64,000 nucleotides of DNA. It comes from Anadara kagoshimensis (lineage: Eukaryota > Mollusca > Bivalvia > Arcoida > Arcidae). The notes beneath the pieces are model-generated. The model searched no databases. It was not told the DNA's origin and saw only the letters and a program-made list of their open reading frames with translations. Positions 44,669-56,588 of the stretch are shown in pieces. Numbering within the stretch: the first letter of the stretch is position 1; each line of letters begins with the position of its first letter. Location: the NCBI GenBank assembly GCA_021292105.1, contig CM037868.1, positions 32,585,812-32,649,811 of the forward strand, written 5' to 3'. A program made the translations under genes and the position numbers.

Positions 44669-44731
44669 CGACTTTTTGTCAATTTTCTTTAATCAGAAAT
44701 TTCAAGCCACTACGTTTTGCTAGTCATCAAG

Positions 44732-47700
44732 ATGTTCTTCAAAATTTGCTTATGTGTCGCCTTATTGGTGTTGATCTCAAGTAAGTAATAGTAGTATCTA
44801 AACCTAACTGCGCCGTATGTGTTACGCTTGCGCCAACCTAAAATGCCGACGAAGGTCAAAAACTCTTCAAAAAGCGGTGATGGATAGGACACGCACCCGT
44901 TATTCTGACAATCATGGTGATTCGAAGGACGCGCCTGGGATAGGACACGAACCTGTCACCCTGACAGTCATGGTGATGGATAGGGCACGCACCTGCGATA
45001 GGACATGAACCTGCCACTCTGACATTCATGGTTATGGAAAGGGAACGCACCTGTCATTCTGACAGTCATGGTGATGGATAGGACACGCTCCTGTCATTCT
45101 GACAGTCATGGTGATGAGAAGGACACGCACCTGTCATCTTGACAGTCATGGTGAAGGATAGAACACGCACCTGTCATTCTGACAGTAATGGTGATTGATA
45201 GGGCACGCACTTGTCATACTGACAGTCATAATGATGGTTAGGGCACGCACCTGTCATCCTAACAGTCATGGTGATGGATAGGACACACGCACCTGTCATC
45301 CTAACAGTCATGGTGATGGATAGGACACACGCACCTGTCATCTTGACAGCCATGGTGATGAGAAGGACATGCACCTGTCATTCTGACAGTAATGGTGATT
45401 GATAGGGCACGCACTTGTCATACTGACAGTCATAATGATGGTTAGGGCACGCACCTGTCATCCTAACAGTCATGGTGATGGATAGGACACACGCACCTGT
45501 CATCCTGACAGTCATGGTGAAGGATCTAGGGTACGCAGCTGTCATTTTGACAGTCATAATGACGGATAGGGCACGCACATGTCATCCTGACAGTCATTGT
45601 GATGGAATGGACACTCACCTGTCATTCTGACATTTATGGTGATGGATAGGGTACGCACCTGTGATTCTGACAGCCATAGTGATGGAATGGGCACGTACCT
45701 GTCATAGTGACAGTCATGGTGATGGAAAGGTCATGCATCTGCCCGCTTGTTATTTTTTGTGTGTCGTCTTGATGGAATGATGGGATAACTTCTTTTATAT
45801 TTACTAGTATTATTTAACAGCAAAAATCAGTTTCAGATGTCGCCAAATTGCTCCATTTAGAACCTTTTTTCAAAATGGACCCCTATATTTAAAGCGACTA
45901 CTAGGCTTCTATTTTTGACCTCGGCTATAATTGATTCCTATCTACCCCCTGGTATGAAAACCTTTGGTTAGATTAGTCCTCTTCGTGCCTGGGGCACATA
46001 AGGCCTTTACCAAAGACCTCCATCTCTGTGTGTCGGGTGCCATCTGCTGTACTATGCCCCAAGTCCATCCCTGCTCCTTCATCTCTTTCTCAACTGTTTT
46101 CCGCCATGTCTCCTTGGGTCTTCCTCTGTTTCTCTTTCCTGGTTGAGTCCATCTTAAGGCTACCCTTTGTATATCTGATATTTCCATTCTAAGGACATGG
46201 CCGATCCACTTCCAGCGTTTCTCTTTAATCTGGTCGGATATGCCAACTGTTTGGGTTCTTCCATACAGCTCTTCATTGATGATCTTATTTGGCCAGAATA
46301 TTTTTAGGATCCTGCGGAGACATCTGGTTTGGGTGGTGTCTAGTTTTTGAGTGATGGTGTTGGTCACCTTCCAGGACTCTGAACCATACAGGAGAACTCC
46401 AATTACGTTGGTTTTAAATATTCTGATCTTGGTTTGGGTCCTGATACTTGATGAAAACCTTTGGATTGAGATAAATTAAAATTTTACCTAAAATGTGATA
46501 TAAATCAGTAACATATTTACCGTGACAAAAAAAGAAACTTTTTAAAACTATTGAATGTAAATCTTGAAAATCATACCACATTTTTCTGATTCCTTCGTGA
46601 CACAAAAGCGGCAGGAAATTATTTCTGTCACACGGTCATTAAGTCTAGATTTTGAACTAAAAAATAGGATAGATCCGATTTTTCAAGAACAATTGATGAA
46701 GCCGAAAAAAATACAATGAAATGTTTTACCATGGTCCTGAGGACAAATCTAAGTAAATAAATGGGCGATTTCTGCACCATAGTATTTGCAAATTTTTAAA
46801 TAGTGTGGTTTTTTTTAATTTATATCAATTCAAAAAGACATCCATGTCAATGGAAAAGTCTGTCCGTAAGTATCTTTTTCGTCATAAATAAGTTTACTCT
46901 GAATCTTTCAAATTTAATTTTTCTGTTGGGAAAAGAAACTAAAAATTGTGCATATAAGTTTTTAAATAAAGCGTAACTTTCTAAAATCGTAATTTGTGTC
47001 ACACTGTTTGGATAAGTTTCCTATTAGGCCATGTTAGATGCACGTTGTACCAATCTACAATGGCGACTAGGTAACGCGGGAAAGACGAAGGTCACGTACC
47101 TGTAAAAACGGTGATGAATAGAGCACGCACCTGCCACCCTGATAGTCATGGTGATGGATAGGACACGCACCTGTCATACTGACAGTCATGGTAATGTATA
47201 GGGCACGCACCTGTCATCCCCAGTCATAGTGAAGGATAGGACACACACATCCTGACAGTCATGGTGGATAGGGAACGCGCCATAAAAGGCCACCGGTCAG
47301 CAAATTTATCAATTTTGTATTCTTATGGGTAGAATTGTCAATATTTGATGTGTCTGACAACTTGGGGCACCATACATTCAACTGTAATACACTTTAAGCT
47401 TACCTGAATGAACTGCTAATACTCGGCAATTTCCGACACCGCTCGTAACTTTCCGGCGACTAAATTGATGACGTACATGGTATTAAGTTGCTGTGGAAAG
47501 ACTATATGTATTCATATGTAACATATGGGTTTGTGTGGCATTTTTAAGGTTTTTAATGTTTATTTTTTTTAGCCAAATGATATAATTTGTAAGGTTTGTA
47601 TATAATATTACCACAATGAACAAAAAAATTCACAAATTTCATAACAAATTAAAGCCAGATTTGTCCGTCAGCTTCAATTAGAGGCTAATTGTTTTTAATG

Positions 47701-50700
47701 TATTCAGGTTGTTTTTCGTAAACATATCACGAGATAAGTGAAGAAAATATAAGTGAAATAATCATATAAGACCATTCAAATTATTATACATGAATTCATT
47801 CAAACATAAAAATGTCATAGATTTTAATCAATTTTATTTTTAAAATTAATTTAATTCAAATAGCAATTCAGTGCATCATTCGTTCAAACAGAGACATATA
47901 AAACTGTCTGATACAGAGGCTTGTATGTTTCTTATTCAAATCAATCTAATTTTACTCCAATTTTTTTCGAACAAATGCAACGAATCCATACAATGACAAA
48001 TATTATTTACCAGGTGTCATAAAGATATATTTGTGATTATATACACACGTGGCAATCAATTTTGCAAATTGTAAAGTAAACCCTCTTGATTACAGATGTA
48101 TACTTCTAAACAGGATGTTTACCAATATAGCATATTGATAATCTCTTAATTACTGGAATGTTAGAGGCTGTAAATCACACATTAAACCATATCAATCTAT
48201 TGTGAAAAAACTAATAGAATGTTTCATTCGAGTTTTTAGTCGTAGTCGGATATAGATACATTTGGTATCACTGATTGATACGGGTTGTTTTCATCCAATT
48301 AAAATTAGGCGTAATAATGTGACTATTATTATTGTTACTATTACATGTATTGATATTATTAAAAATCATAATTATACGCACTGACATAAACTTAAATTTT
48401 CATTATTATTAATATTGGCGATATTTATTTTCAAACATATTTCATCTCATCTCAGACAGTTAAGCGCTTTTTTTTACTATCAAAGAGAGATAACATCGTA
48501 TTGTAACAATTTTAGGATTTTATTTTACGCTGTAAACAAAGGCACAGTTATTTGTGACTAAATCGATCCTTTATTATGTAATCTTTCGGAAAATAGTACT
48601 AAAAATAGGTTTTTAGCGACAGGTGACCTTTAAATATTTTTAAGTGACGATTATGAGTATATATCCTAAACTTATGTGGAAGAGATTGGACCAGAACATT
48701 TTATAAAAATCTACTCCAGATCCATCAGACCCCGAGGATTTATTATTCTTAAAGGTTTTGATAATATTTGTAGCTTCGTCAAGAGTGAATGGGCCTTCAC
48801 ATAATATTTTTTCTTCTTCACTTAGAAAAGGTATGCTATTATTTTCTGTAAATAGACTAAAGTTTCTGAATTAGGCTTCCTTTTGTTATAAAGAACTCAT
48901 GTATAATTATTTATAAAAAGATGTTCTGCATGTTATCAAAAACAAACATACTAATTTCATGTCTGAATCACAATCCAGAAGCAAAGTAAACACTTTGGAA
49001 CCGACAAGTTAGGTTAGACACGTGAACTTCCACCAGGGAAGTGAGGCTGGGTGCTCCGGAAGGGTAAGCACCTCCTGTTTAGCAAGCTACACCCGCCACG
49101 TGTGTAATAAATATCTGTTAATTCTTTATCATTACACACGTGGCATGTGTAGCTAGCTAAACAGGGGGTGCTTCCTTTGTTTTTGATTACAATGAGTTTA
49201 TTGATTATTTTATTTTTGTAATTTCGTTTTTCTAAAGATAAACCTTCTTCACACTATCTGGCTGGTGATCTTAATATGACCCCCGGGTTTTTTTGTCATT
49301 TAGTTTTTTCAATGTTCTCCTTATTACATTTATTTGGTTTTCTGTTTGATCGCATTTTAAAGAATCTGGGAAATCGGATAGTTCGTATAGGGTTTGCTTC
49401 AGGCCGTGTTCTCTTTTCTTTTCTTTTCTCGCTTTTAACCTAGAATATTTTATTATGTAACCCCTGAGTTCGCAATTAATTGTGTCCCACTTTAGTTGCA
49501 TATTTTCCAAATTTTCATGTTCAGATTTTAAGGACGAAATTTCATTTTTAATATTTTCTTCTAAAGAATTAGTAAATTTCCTAAAACCGAGTCCTCTTGC
49601 TTTTACATGTTCTCCTTTCAATTCTAATACAATGTTGCTATGATCTGTTTTTATGGAAAGTTTAAAACAAGAGTTAGCAAAAGGAGATAGGTTGGAAGGT
49701 ATTAACCAAAAGTCTCAACGCGATTGCATACTTGGCCGTTTGCTTACATAAATGTAAATTCTTGTGCAAGGATTTTGAAATCGCCAAATGTCTATCATTT
49801 CAAAATCTTTCATAAAAACATTTAAGATAATCTCTTTCTTGCATCCAAGATAGAAAAATCACTAAAAAGAGCGGTGCAAGATATCTCCATCTTGTATCCC
49901 TAGTGCTAGATAGCCTACACACTGGTGTTTTTCCTGCAAAGTTTTATTAACAAAATCAGAGGTGTATCGATAAGTTGAAATTGATTTTAAATTTTAAAAA
50001 AGTGTACTTTCAGATGCAAGAAATGGGATCAATCACTACTTGTAGTGCCAGATAAGGAAATCTAAACCCTCGTTCTCTCATATTTTATTTTTTTAATTTT
50101 ATCATAAAATACACTCAAAAATGGTATATGTTCTATTAGTATTGTTAACTTAACTCTCCCCCATATTTGTCCATTTTGGGATCAATAATAATATTAAAAA
50201 CGTCACCAATTATCGCATTTTCATTAGTTATTGTTGTGTAATTATTTAAGTAAGTATTCTAGAAAATAAAACCTTTTTGATCAACATAATGGTTTTTTGT
50301 CTCATCATATATATTTGTGAAAAAAAAATATTTTCATCAATTAAAATTTCTAATTGCAAAAATCTTCCAATATCACCTTTAATTTAATTTACTATATCAA
50401 ACATTAAAGAATTTGGAAATAGAATGTCTACACCCTTACTGTTAGACCTTCCATGTGAGAAATATATTTTCTCTCCCCGCTCTTTACGTCCTGAATATTT
50501 AGACTGGTGTGTAGAATGACATTCTTGTAGTAAGATGATGTGATTTTAATCATGTTTTCTAAACCAGTTAAATAGAACTCGCCTTTCAAAAGTGTCACCC
50601 AACCCATACACATCTAATGTTGATAGCGAAAAGTTGTAATTTATGTTATGTAAGGGTTGACGTTTACGAGCATACATGATTTTATGATATTGGAGCCAAT

Positions 50701-51545
50701 ACAATTTAAGTATAAGGAAGATAATATATACAAAAGATAGAAAAAACAACCAAAAAGTAGCAGACCGTATGTATGTAGAATAAAGACCTTAATTTCTTGT
50801 TGTGTATGGTTTTTTATATAGAACTTTTATTTTGCATTTTGCATCTGAATGAAAATTAAATTATATTGCAAACATATTTCCTATACATTGTAATACAATA
50901 TAATACACTAACACAATGTATACTTATACCCATATATAAACATATACACACATAAACACATTATATCCATATGCAAACAACACTTACCCGTCCGCTTGAC
51001 CCTTCATTAGAAACATTCACGTACGACAATACGGCAGATATCGACAAAGCCAAAGTCATCTAGCTTGGATGTTAGTACCCATTGTATTCCATTGATTGCT
51101 TTCTTCTTTGTTATTTTTTTTTCATATTGTAACATATAGTGATGGCTTAGAGATGATTTGCGATTTGACGTACACTTGTATTCACATAAAAGCTTGACAA
51201 TAGCTTCATCTAGTAGAACTTAACAAATTTATTTTTTGAATTTATAGCGGAGACTGACCTTCTGCTTACTGTTTTATATCTGAGCGTTGCAATTTGGTCA
51301 CTAAAGATGATTTTCTTTCCTTTTCCATTTACATCCATTATCCTAATTCATGTTTTCCTATTACCTGTATTTCCTGTACCGGTACTTTAGCATTCTTGTC
51401 CCTGATATGATTTTGATGTCTTTTCTATTTTATCTGTTTAATACACTCTGTACATTTATTATAAAATGTCTTTATGATCTTCTTATGACTGATTTGTCAG
51501 AGTATAACAGATTATAAGGAAGAATTTTTAACCTATCAATATGAC

Positions 51546-51621
<76 letters not shown>

Positions 51622-53561
51622 TGTGATGTTGGTTGCTGTTGCAACAGTAGAAAATTTTCCATTTTCCATTGTTATTAACAATATCTGTCTATTTATTATC
51701 TTTCTTGTTTAGGAAATCCCTAACATAGAGAAGTTATAGTTTCTCATTGCTTAAGATAACTGAGCTGTTTTTCCAAATTCATACACCGCTTTCTCATTCC
51801 ATTTTATAATGTCCTTTACTACATTTTTGTTTCAGAAGAAGCATCTTTGGTCCCTCTGTTTCCTTTGACTGTTTTACGCCATCTGTCCATTTACACTTGC
51901 TCTTCTATTCACAAAATTTGGAAATTTTTGCGGTAGCTCGGTTGGTAGTAGATTTCTCGTTCCGTGGAGGGTCGTGGGTTTGAACCCCGACCAGGTCTGA
52001 CCCAAGACTTGAAAGTGGGTGGGGACTGTTCTTTCACCAAGCACTCGGCATTACGGATTGAAAGTCACTATTCTTTCGGATGTGAACTTAAAATAAGCGA
52101 GGACCGATGGCACGATAAAGAACCCTCTGTGTAATGCCACCAGTGCGACGCACAGGCGAAATTTCTGCACCTTCGCCTATAGCTAGTGAAATATTCCTGA
52201 AAGGAACGTTAAACACAATTACTCAACTCAACTCACAAAATATGTAGTGTTTGATACTGTGTATAGTTATTACTCTTGTGACAACCCTCAAACTGAATGC
52301 CAAGAGACTTATATTCTGGGTGCCCTTCTCGTTGATAGGTAGCTAGCCGATTCCCATCTAAGCGTTGGTTTTGGGTTTGGAATTTTTCTTCTAGATCAGC
52401 TGTCTTACTACACTTATGACCCTATGTATCCATACAGTATGGGCAAGGTTTGATATGCACCAGGACATGTCTACTTACCAGTTGGACCACACACCGCACC
52501 TCTAGATCTCTTTCTTCTCCGATATCTCCCATTCAGCTGATCTTAGTGTAATTAGATGCCCAGTTTCTGTATGTTTTCACAAGGAGGAACTACAAAGGTC
52601 TTGGTATTAAAGAAGCTGTTTTTTCTTGATGTTCCCTTTTCGCTACAACTAGCCAACAATAGAAGTCATACTTGAGGTTACCATTGCTCGACATGCATGT
52701 AAAAATACCTGTGTTCGACATGCATATAAAAATACCTGCTTAATCACCATTGTTAATACCGTGTTATTAGCTATAATATAAAATAATGGGTGATGATGTT
52801 TGACATTTTTGTAACTTTGCTTATGAATGTATGATAAATTGATAATGATGGTGGGGAGAAGGAGGAGGAAGGGGAGGAGATGATGATGATGATGATGATG
52901 CACAGTGTCTAAATGTGTTTTATATTGTACAGAATTATTTTTAAAATATAATTTGACACCTTTTTTTACGTTTTTTCTCTAAAATTTGAGTTTGTGACGT
53001 CATGGTTTCGTCATAGTTGCAGCTACACCAACCAACTTTGTATTTTATAAAAATTGAATATGCTCCCTTTACAATGATGCCAAATATGATCTATGTTTAT
53101 AAAATATCATTGAAAAGAAACTAGAATGTTCCCCAAATATAGAAATGTACTGAAAACTTTCAAGCACTCTTAAATATTAAAGTAAAATTGTATATGCGTA
53201 TTAGGGCCCAATTTATTTTTGGGGAACATCCTAAATCCATTACTAGACACCCTAAGAAACTAGAAAAATTGGTGTCGGAGGATCTTATGGGATACACGGT
53301 GGGTCCACCTATCCCACGGACTAAACATAGTTTTTTTCATCTGAAACGTTTCTTTTTGGTCCCAAATGACTCGTTTTGGGGAACATATAATTCCATCAAT
53401 TTGTAATTGATTTTAATATTGTTTTAATTAAAGATGCTCAGAAACGTATTACGAGCTGGTATGGAGTTGCTAAACAGGATATGGCATGTGCTGCTCATTG
53501 TTTACTTTTGGGTTATAATGGAGGCTTTTACAAAAACTACGTTTGTGTTTGCCGTAATTAA
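44732..53561 (+). CDS. Defensin-like copy C, four-cysteine mature peptide (micro-exon not found)
   Basis: Exon 1 (44732-44780, 49 nt) encodes MFFKICLCVALLVLIS and ends at a GT donor (AA|GTAAGT). The mature-peptide exon (53434-53561, 128 nt) starts at AAAG|ATGCTCAG in the same phase as A and B. It encodes AQKR, then a mature part with CAAHC and CVCRN. Cysteine 1 (TC in A, TS here) and cysteine 4 (GGDC in A, GGFY here) are both absent, and four residues are missing between cysteines 1 and 2. These two form one disulfide in the family. The intron is 8.65 kb and I could not find the 15-nt exon. Either it is diverged, the exon is skipped, or the gene is dead. Confidence 0.7.
44875..45740. repeat. 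~40-bp minisatellite, about 21 units, in intron 1 of copy C
   Basis: Units follow ACCTGTCATTCTGACAGTCA then TGGTGATGGATAGGACACGC with few changes. Each contains the inverted pair TGTCA/TGACA. The array starts about 95 bp after exon 1. Five more units lie at 47105-47275. Confidence 0.85.
45741..45941. other. Spacer between minisatellite and LINE fragment
   Basis: No recognisable feature. Confidence 0.4.
45942..46440 (-). mobile_element. 3' end of a non-LTR retrotransposon
   Basis: The minus-strand frame 46367-45942 encodes KRWKWIGHVLRM, GRPKETWRKTVEKEMKEQ and the QRWRSLVKALCA end, a C-terminal block found in many LINE ORF2 proteins. It is open for 141 residues and joins a short upstream part (to about 46440). 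5'-truncated; the clade is not certain. Confidence 0.7.
46441..47100. other. Intronic sequence, nothing recognised
   Basis: AT-rich; no gene, repeat ends or RNA gene seen. Confidence 0.4.
47105..47275. repeat. Second block of the 40-bp minisatellite
   Basis: About four to five units matching 44875-45740, some shortened. The ~1.4-kb gap contains the LINE fragment plus other sequence. Confidence 0.75.
47280..48655. other. Intronic AT-rich stretch
   Basis: No coding or repeat structure is recognised in 1.4 kb. Confidence 0.4.
48660..50760 (-). mobile_element. L1-like LINE fragment (endonuclease to start of RT)
   Basis: Reading the minus strand from 50750 downwards: an endonuclease start (GLGDTFERRVLFNWFRKHD, then ILLQECHS), a degraded middle, the linker frame 49621-49271 (a WDTINCELRGYIIKYSRLKA block), and an RT entry block near 48840-48700 (FKNNKSSGSDGSGVDFYKMF). 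Several frameshifts. It ends just inside the reverse transcriptase, so the 3' part is missing; LINEs normally lose the 5' part. A Penelope-like tail (48945-49110, minus) is inserted in it. Confidence 0.65.
48945..49110 (-). mobile_element. Penelope-like 3' tail copy
   Basis: Reverse complement of 42060-42212 (GGAGCACCCAGCCTCACTTC, CCTGGTGGAAG). A short partial repeat of its end (GTAGCTAGCTAAACAGGGGG) lies in plus orientation at 49149-49168. Confidence 0.7.
50761..51545. other. Intronic AT-rich stretch
   Basis: No features recognised apart from an ATA-rich region at 50880-50960. Confidence 0.4.
51549..51620. repeat. (CT)n(GT)n compound microsatellite
   Basis: About 16 CT units followed by about 19 GT units. 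Confidence 0.95.
51931..52235 (+). mobile_element. tRNA-derived SINE in intron 1 of copy C
   Basis: Head GCGGTAGCTCGGTTGGTAGT, GGGTTTGAACCCCG B box, shared body with small deletions, CAACTCAACTCAC end. Confidence 0.8.
52236..53433. other. Intron sequence before the copy C peptide exon
   Basis: Contains a GAT microsatellite (52876-52900). 53100-53410 has an open frame without recognisable homology. The expected 15-nt exon was searched for here and not found. Confidence 0.45.
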
Positions 53562-54611
53562 GACAAGCGTTGTTTATAAATCTATAAGGTAGAGTATTAA
53601 AACAGGACAGAGTTTTCTTGGTTTTTTTCTGTACATGGCAGTGGCGTAGCGTGCATATAAGCCAATAATCCGGTGCTTGCACATAATTTTTTGATAAAAA
53701 TAATTTAGTCTGTCATTATGTAAAATGAAAATAAAATACAAAATATTGCGAAAATAAAACAATGATTTTTTTTAAATCTTAAACAGAAAATTTCGTCTCG
53801 CTCCTCATTTATAATGTGTTCGTCTTACTCGGATGATAAGCCGTGTACGTTTTCCTAGGAAGCATGTGAGCCCAGTTCAATTCACTGCTGCTGAAAATAT
53901 ACGTCCAAGTAAAGAATATTTCACTTATAATAAATATCGAGACATCACCAGCTGTAAATGAAGTGACAGAAATTTTGACCTTTGCAGTGCGCTCAGGGCA
54001 ATGTGCAATTAAGGTTCTTTATCGTTGAAACAGCCACTGTGAGACGGGTATCAGTTTTTATCTCTCTTCCGAAGGACCCGTGACAACCCCTCCTCCCCCC
54101 ACCCCGAATTTTAACCCTTTTTACCTTGTAAATATTGATTAAGAATACAGAAAAATGCCCCAAATCGCTCCATTTTTCAAAATTTTCCGGACGTGAGTGG
54201 AGCATTCCCCTATAACAAATTACTTTGGACATGCCTACGGCGCGTAAGGCGCCATTGGTACCAGGCTTGCACATTCATTCCTTTCACGCTACGCCACTGC
54301 ACGAGATGTTTGTTTTTACTTCATGGTAAAGAGGGAGGTCTAATATAAAGAAGGCACTTATACATCATTACCCCTAGGATCGAATACCACTCGGACGATT
54401 GTGAGAAAGTTTGTCAGTTCACTTGACGAAGGTCAGTGAATTACTTCGGGCGTTCCAGTTTTCTCCACCATATATAGATATTAGTAAAAGAATCTTGAGA
54501 CGGGGTGTAAGAACAAGAAACCATTACTCGGCGCGACGAAACTCACCCTTTACCCTGGACACGAAATACTGGACAGGTTAATGTCAAGCAACTGGAACAC
54601 TTCATTAAGAA

Positions 54612-54935
54612 CACCACTGCGGTAGCTCAGCCGGTAGATTGCTCGCTTCGCAAGTGGGAGTTCGAGGGTTCGAACACCGGCCGGTTTGACCCAAGACTTA
54701 AAAGTGGGTAGTCCTTGTTCTTTCGCCAAGCAATCGGCATTACGAAATGAAAATCGCGATTCTTTCTGATGGGAACATAAAATAAACGAGGTCCCGTGTC
54801 TTGGTAGGTTTGGCATAATAAGAACCCTGCTGTATAATGCCATCAGCGCAACGCAGAGGCAAATTTTCTTCATCTTCGCCTATAGCTGGCGACTTCTCCA
54901 TATAAGTAAAATAGTCATATGAGGGACGTTAAAGT
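54612..54935 (+). mobile_element. tRNA-derived SINE
   Basis: GCGGTAGCTCAGCCGGTAGA head, GGTTCGAACACCGG B box and common body to GGGACGTTAAAG. Confidence 0.8.
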
Positions 54936-55065
54936 TTCGACCCCCGGACGGGGTCTGACCGAGACTTGAAAATATGTACATTTAGTTACTGTTCTTTCGC
55001 AAAGAACCCTGTCATTAGAAATGAGTGTCACGGAGTGCTTCAGAGGCGACGTCGTGATAAAAAAC

Positions 55066-55204
55066 AAACATACTTATCCATGTCCGAATCACAATCTAGA
55101 AGCAAAGTAAAAACTTTGGAACTGACAAGTCAGGTTAGACACGTGGACGTCCACCAGGGAAGTAAGACCGAGTGCTCCGGAAGGGTAAACACCTCCTGTT
55201 TAGC
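55066..55204 (-). mobile_element. Penelope-like 3' tail copy
   Basis: Reverse complement of the tail at 42060-42205; matches 48945-49110 closely. Confidence 0.7.
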
Positions 55205-55878
55205 TATTAAATTTCATTTTCTAATTTTGAGTGTTTAACGAAAGAACAATCACTACCAATTTCATATACATACGAAGCAAGCACTCTTCCAACTGTGATA
55301 TCGTAGACTGGTCTCTGATATCATTTTAAAAAGACATCAGTTTATTCTCATCTCCATCTAATTCTATTAATGTTTAGTGACGGACACGGAATTTCGGAAA
55401 GGGGTTCTAATGCATGGTCTTTCACTAAAATGTTTTGAACTGTGGCATTTTCCTATAATTTGAGCAAGTGTCATACACATACAAAAATATAATTGACAGA
55501 AAAAGTTGGGTTCCAATCCCGTATTGGTCCGCTACTGATGTCAAGGTAATGTCTTTAAATATAACTACAAAGTAAGCACGTGACAAAATGGTGAATTTCA
55601 CTCACACGCTGATCACGTGACATAATAGTTAATTTCTAACCACATACTAATCGCGTGAAAGAATGGATAATTTCTTAACCAAATCCTAACTTACAGATAC
55701 CGTTTTATTTTAATGGATTACCCGTGTGCTTTTTTTCTTAAAAAAATCTGCTTTTAAAAGTAGCACATGACAAAATGTTGAATGCATTATTTTATAAAAC
55801 TTTAAACTGTCCATGACAGATTTATTAATAAATATTTTTGAATCTAATTCCTTTATTTATATTTCTTTATATTTGCAG

Positions 55879-55945
55879 TTTGTTACCAGAGAGAAGAAAC
55901 GTATCGATTAAATTAAATGTAAATAAATAAAGAATAAAATAATAA
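55879..55945 (+). terminator. Copy C non-coding last exon with AATAAA
   Basis: TTTGCAG|TTTGTTACCA followed by GAGAGAAGAAACG matches copies A and B; AATAAA at 55922-55927 and 55933-55938. Conservation of this exon argues that copy C was transcribed. Confidence 0.6.
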
Positions 55946-56585
55946 AAATTAATTGTTTCATGTTTTACACAAACTGAAATACCTTAATGATAGACAAAAA
56001 CACATTGTAACTGAAAAACATATACTGCTATTGTTCCAGTGAACTTAGATAGTCGCTTTTTTGTCAATTAAGCTTTCATGTTTAATGATTTATATTCAAT
56101 GTTGTACATATTGAATCTAAAATATAAAACCCCAATTAAATGTCAAAAATAGGTGTTCTATAGCCCTCTGATTTTACTCTACATACCGAAAATTAGTTGT
56201 TCATATGCCCTCTCGATATCCGTGCCTCGTATGCACTTTTAGAGCATTGCATAAACATAAGTATGGGTAAAACCCGAACCGCACACAGACAAAGACAACC
56301 TTGTTTTACCCGTGTGGTATATGCAGGTCAACCAGGCGTGATGTACACCATCTGAGGTACATTTAGGTATATATACAACACATTAGTTTTTCTCTGATAT
56401 AAAAAACAACAAAATGTTCGGTATATACCTGTTTTGTAATTCAAATTTAAGTCAGCAAACTTCATAGGTTTGATAGGTGATATGATTTTATTTACAGAAC
56501 TATCAAAATAAGTACCAATATTACAATACTTGATTTTATATTAAAGATAAATGGACTATCTAAGTTACCTGAAACAAGAGTAGTA
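55946..56585. other. Intergenic stretch right of copy C
   Basis: AT-rich; no gene or repeat ends recognised. Confidence 0.45.
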
Positions 56586-56588
56586 CCG

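Larger units (their letters stand above)
53589..55878. other. Last (3' UTR) intron of copy C
   Basis: Holds a minus-strand SINE fragment (53855-54055), a truncated tRNA-Leu/Ser-type SINE body (54374-54540), a full tRNA-derived SINE (54612-54935) with a second partial head behind it, a Penelope-like tail (55066-55204, minus), and two to three GATCACGTGACA E-box units (55575-55665). Confidence 0.6.

Noticed and set aside
44875..45740. CRISPR-like repeat array
   Set aside because: Units are contiguous and about 40 bp with no unique spacers, in animal intronic DNA; a minisatellite explains it.
46864..46870. Possible donor of the missing copy C micro-exon (CCGTAAGTAT)
   Set aside because: No AG acceptor sits 15 nt upstream and the bases do not encode the acidic pro-segment.
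53188..53406. 72-residue open frame upstream of the copy C peptide exon
   Set aside because: No recognisable domain, no signal peptide and no conserved counterpart in copies A or B; probably chance.
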